Assembly: GCA_002480495.1 (NCBI GenBank) | Contig: DLCG01000013.1 | Location: 10,080 to 74,079 of the forward strand | Origin: Rhodobiaceae bacterium UBA7804 | GTDB lineage: Bacteria; Pseudomonadota; Alphaproteobacteria; Parvibaculales; Parvibaculaceae | Length of the DNA: 64,000 bases | Direction of reading: 5' to 3' | In this document: positions 63,921 through 64,000 of the stretch, one piece after another | Layout of the letters: every line of letters begins with the position of its first letter | How positions within the stretch are numbered: the stretch's first letter is position 1 | The notes under the pieces: generated by a model | What the model was told of the DNA's origin: nothing | What the model saw: only the letters and a program-made list of their open reading frames with translations | Databases searched by the model: none | Program-made: the position numbers and the translations under genes

Positions 63921-64000
63921 TGGTGCGGTCGAGAAGACTCGAACTTCCACGGGAGTTACCCCACAGCGACCTCAACGCTGCGCGTCTACCAATTCCGCCA
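63921..64000 (-). tRNA. tRNA-Leu(GAG), 5' end beyond the window
   Basis: The minus strand from 64000 to 63921 reads the last 80 bases of a leucine tRNA: D-arm start TGGCGGAATTGGTAGACGCG, anticodon stem CAGCG/CGCTG with loop TTGAGGT (anticodon GAG), a long variable arm typical of class II tRNAs, the T loop TTCGAGT and an encoded CCA. About seven bases of the acceptor stem, expected to pair with CGACCGC, lie outside the window. Confidence 0.95.

Overview
The window is chromosomal DNA of a GC-rich alphaproteobacterium, most likely of the order Hyphomicrobiales (Rhizobiales). The evidence is the DivK/PleD/MipZ cell-cycle set, a perfect CtrA-type box, a PyrB gene coupled to a dihydroorotase-like protein that lacks the metal ligands, ClpS-ClpA, an EipB-family envelope protein and typical alphaproteobacterial intergenic palindromes. 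A Parvibaculum-like organism would fit, but the genus is a guess. Gene density is high. I see no insertion sequence, prophage, integrase or CRISPR array.

Layout. 1-8 kb: gatC (cut by the window edge), ruvX, an AEC transporter, an AidB-type acyl-CoA dehydrogenase, pyrB with a non-catalytic pyrC-like gene, plsY and dprA. 8-17 kb: topA-rnr-DUF983, two tandem Nudix hydrolases, an MFS transporter, rpmG. 17-21 kb: a PuuC-like aldehyde dehydrogenase and divK-pleD. 21-31 kb: DUF3572, a HAD protein, a CapA-like protein, fructokinase, an AT-rich island followed by a secreted Cys-rich repeat protein, a zinc metallopeptidase, dinB, eipB and a hydroxyacid dehydrogenase. 31-43 kb: a GGDEF protein, agmatine deiminase, RidA, FemAB-like and HIT proteins, a propeller lipoprotein, a VOC protein, clpSA, a SPOR-tailed D-Ala-D-Ala carboxypeptidase and mipZ. 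43-49 kb: a translationally coupled glutamine synthetase-like / aldehyde dehydrogenase / iron alcohol dehydrogenase operon, then panC. 49-59 kb: a leucine/isovalerate catabolic region (mccA, mccB, isovaleryl-CoA dehydrogenase, thiolase, TetR regulator). 59-64 kb: a Kelch protein, mgtE, a GSCFA-SGNH pair and tRNA-Leu(GAG), cut by the right edge.

How the genes work together. Isovaleryl-CoA dehydrogenase, methylcrotonyl-CoA carboxylase and thiolase cover most of the route from leucine to acetyl-CoA; the hydratase and HMG-CoA lyase are not in the window. AguA, the PuuC-like dehydrogenase and the glutamine synthetase-like operon point to polyamine or amino-alcohol use through gamma-glutamylated intermediates. 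DivK, PleD, MipZ and a CtrA-box-preceded carboxypeptidase form a cell-cycle and division set.

Most interesting items: the glnA4-like/ALDH/Fe-ADH operon; the eight-repeat Cys-rich secreted protein behind an AT-rich inverted repeat; the CtrA box upstream of the cell-wall carboxypeptidase; the palindrome on the mcc promoter; and DUF1489 coupled to mccA. I found no clearly unprecedented multi-gene system; the operon and the repeat protein come closest.
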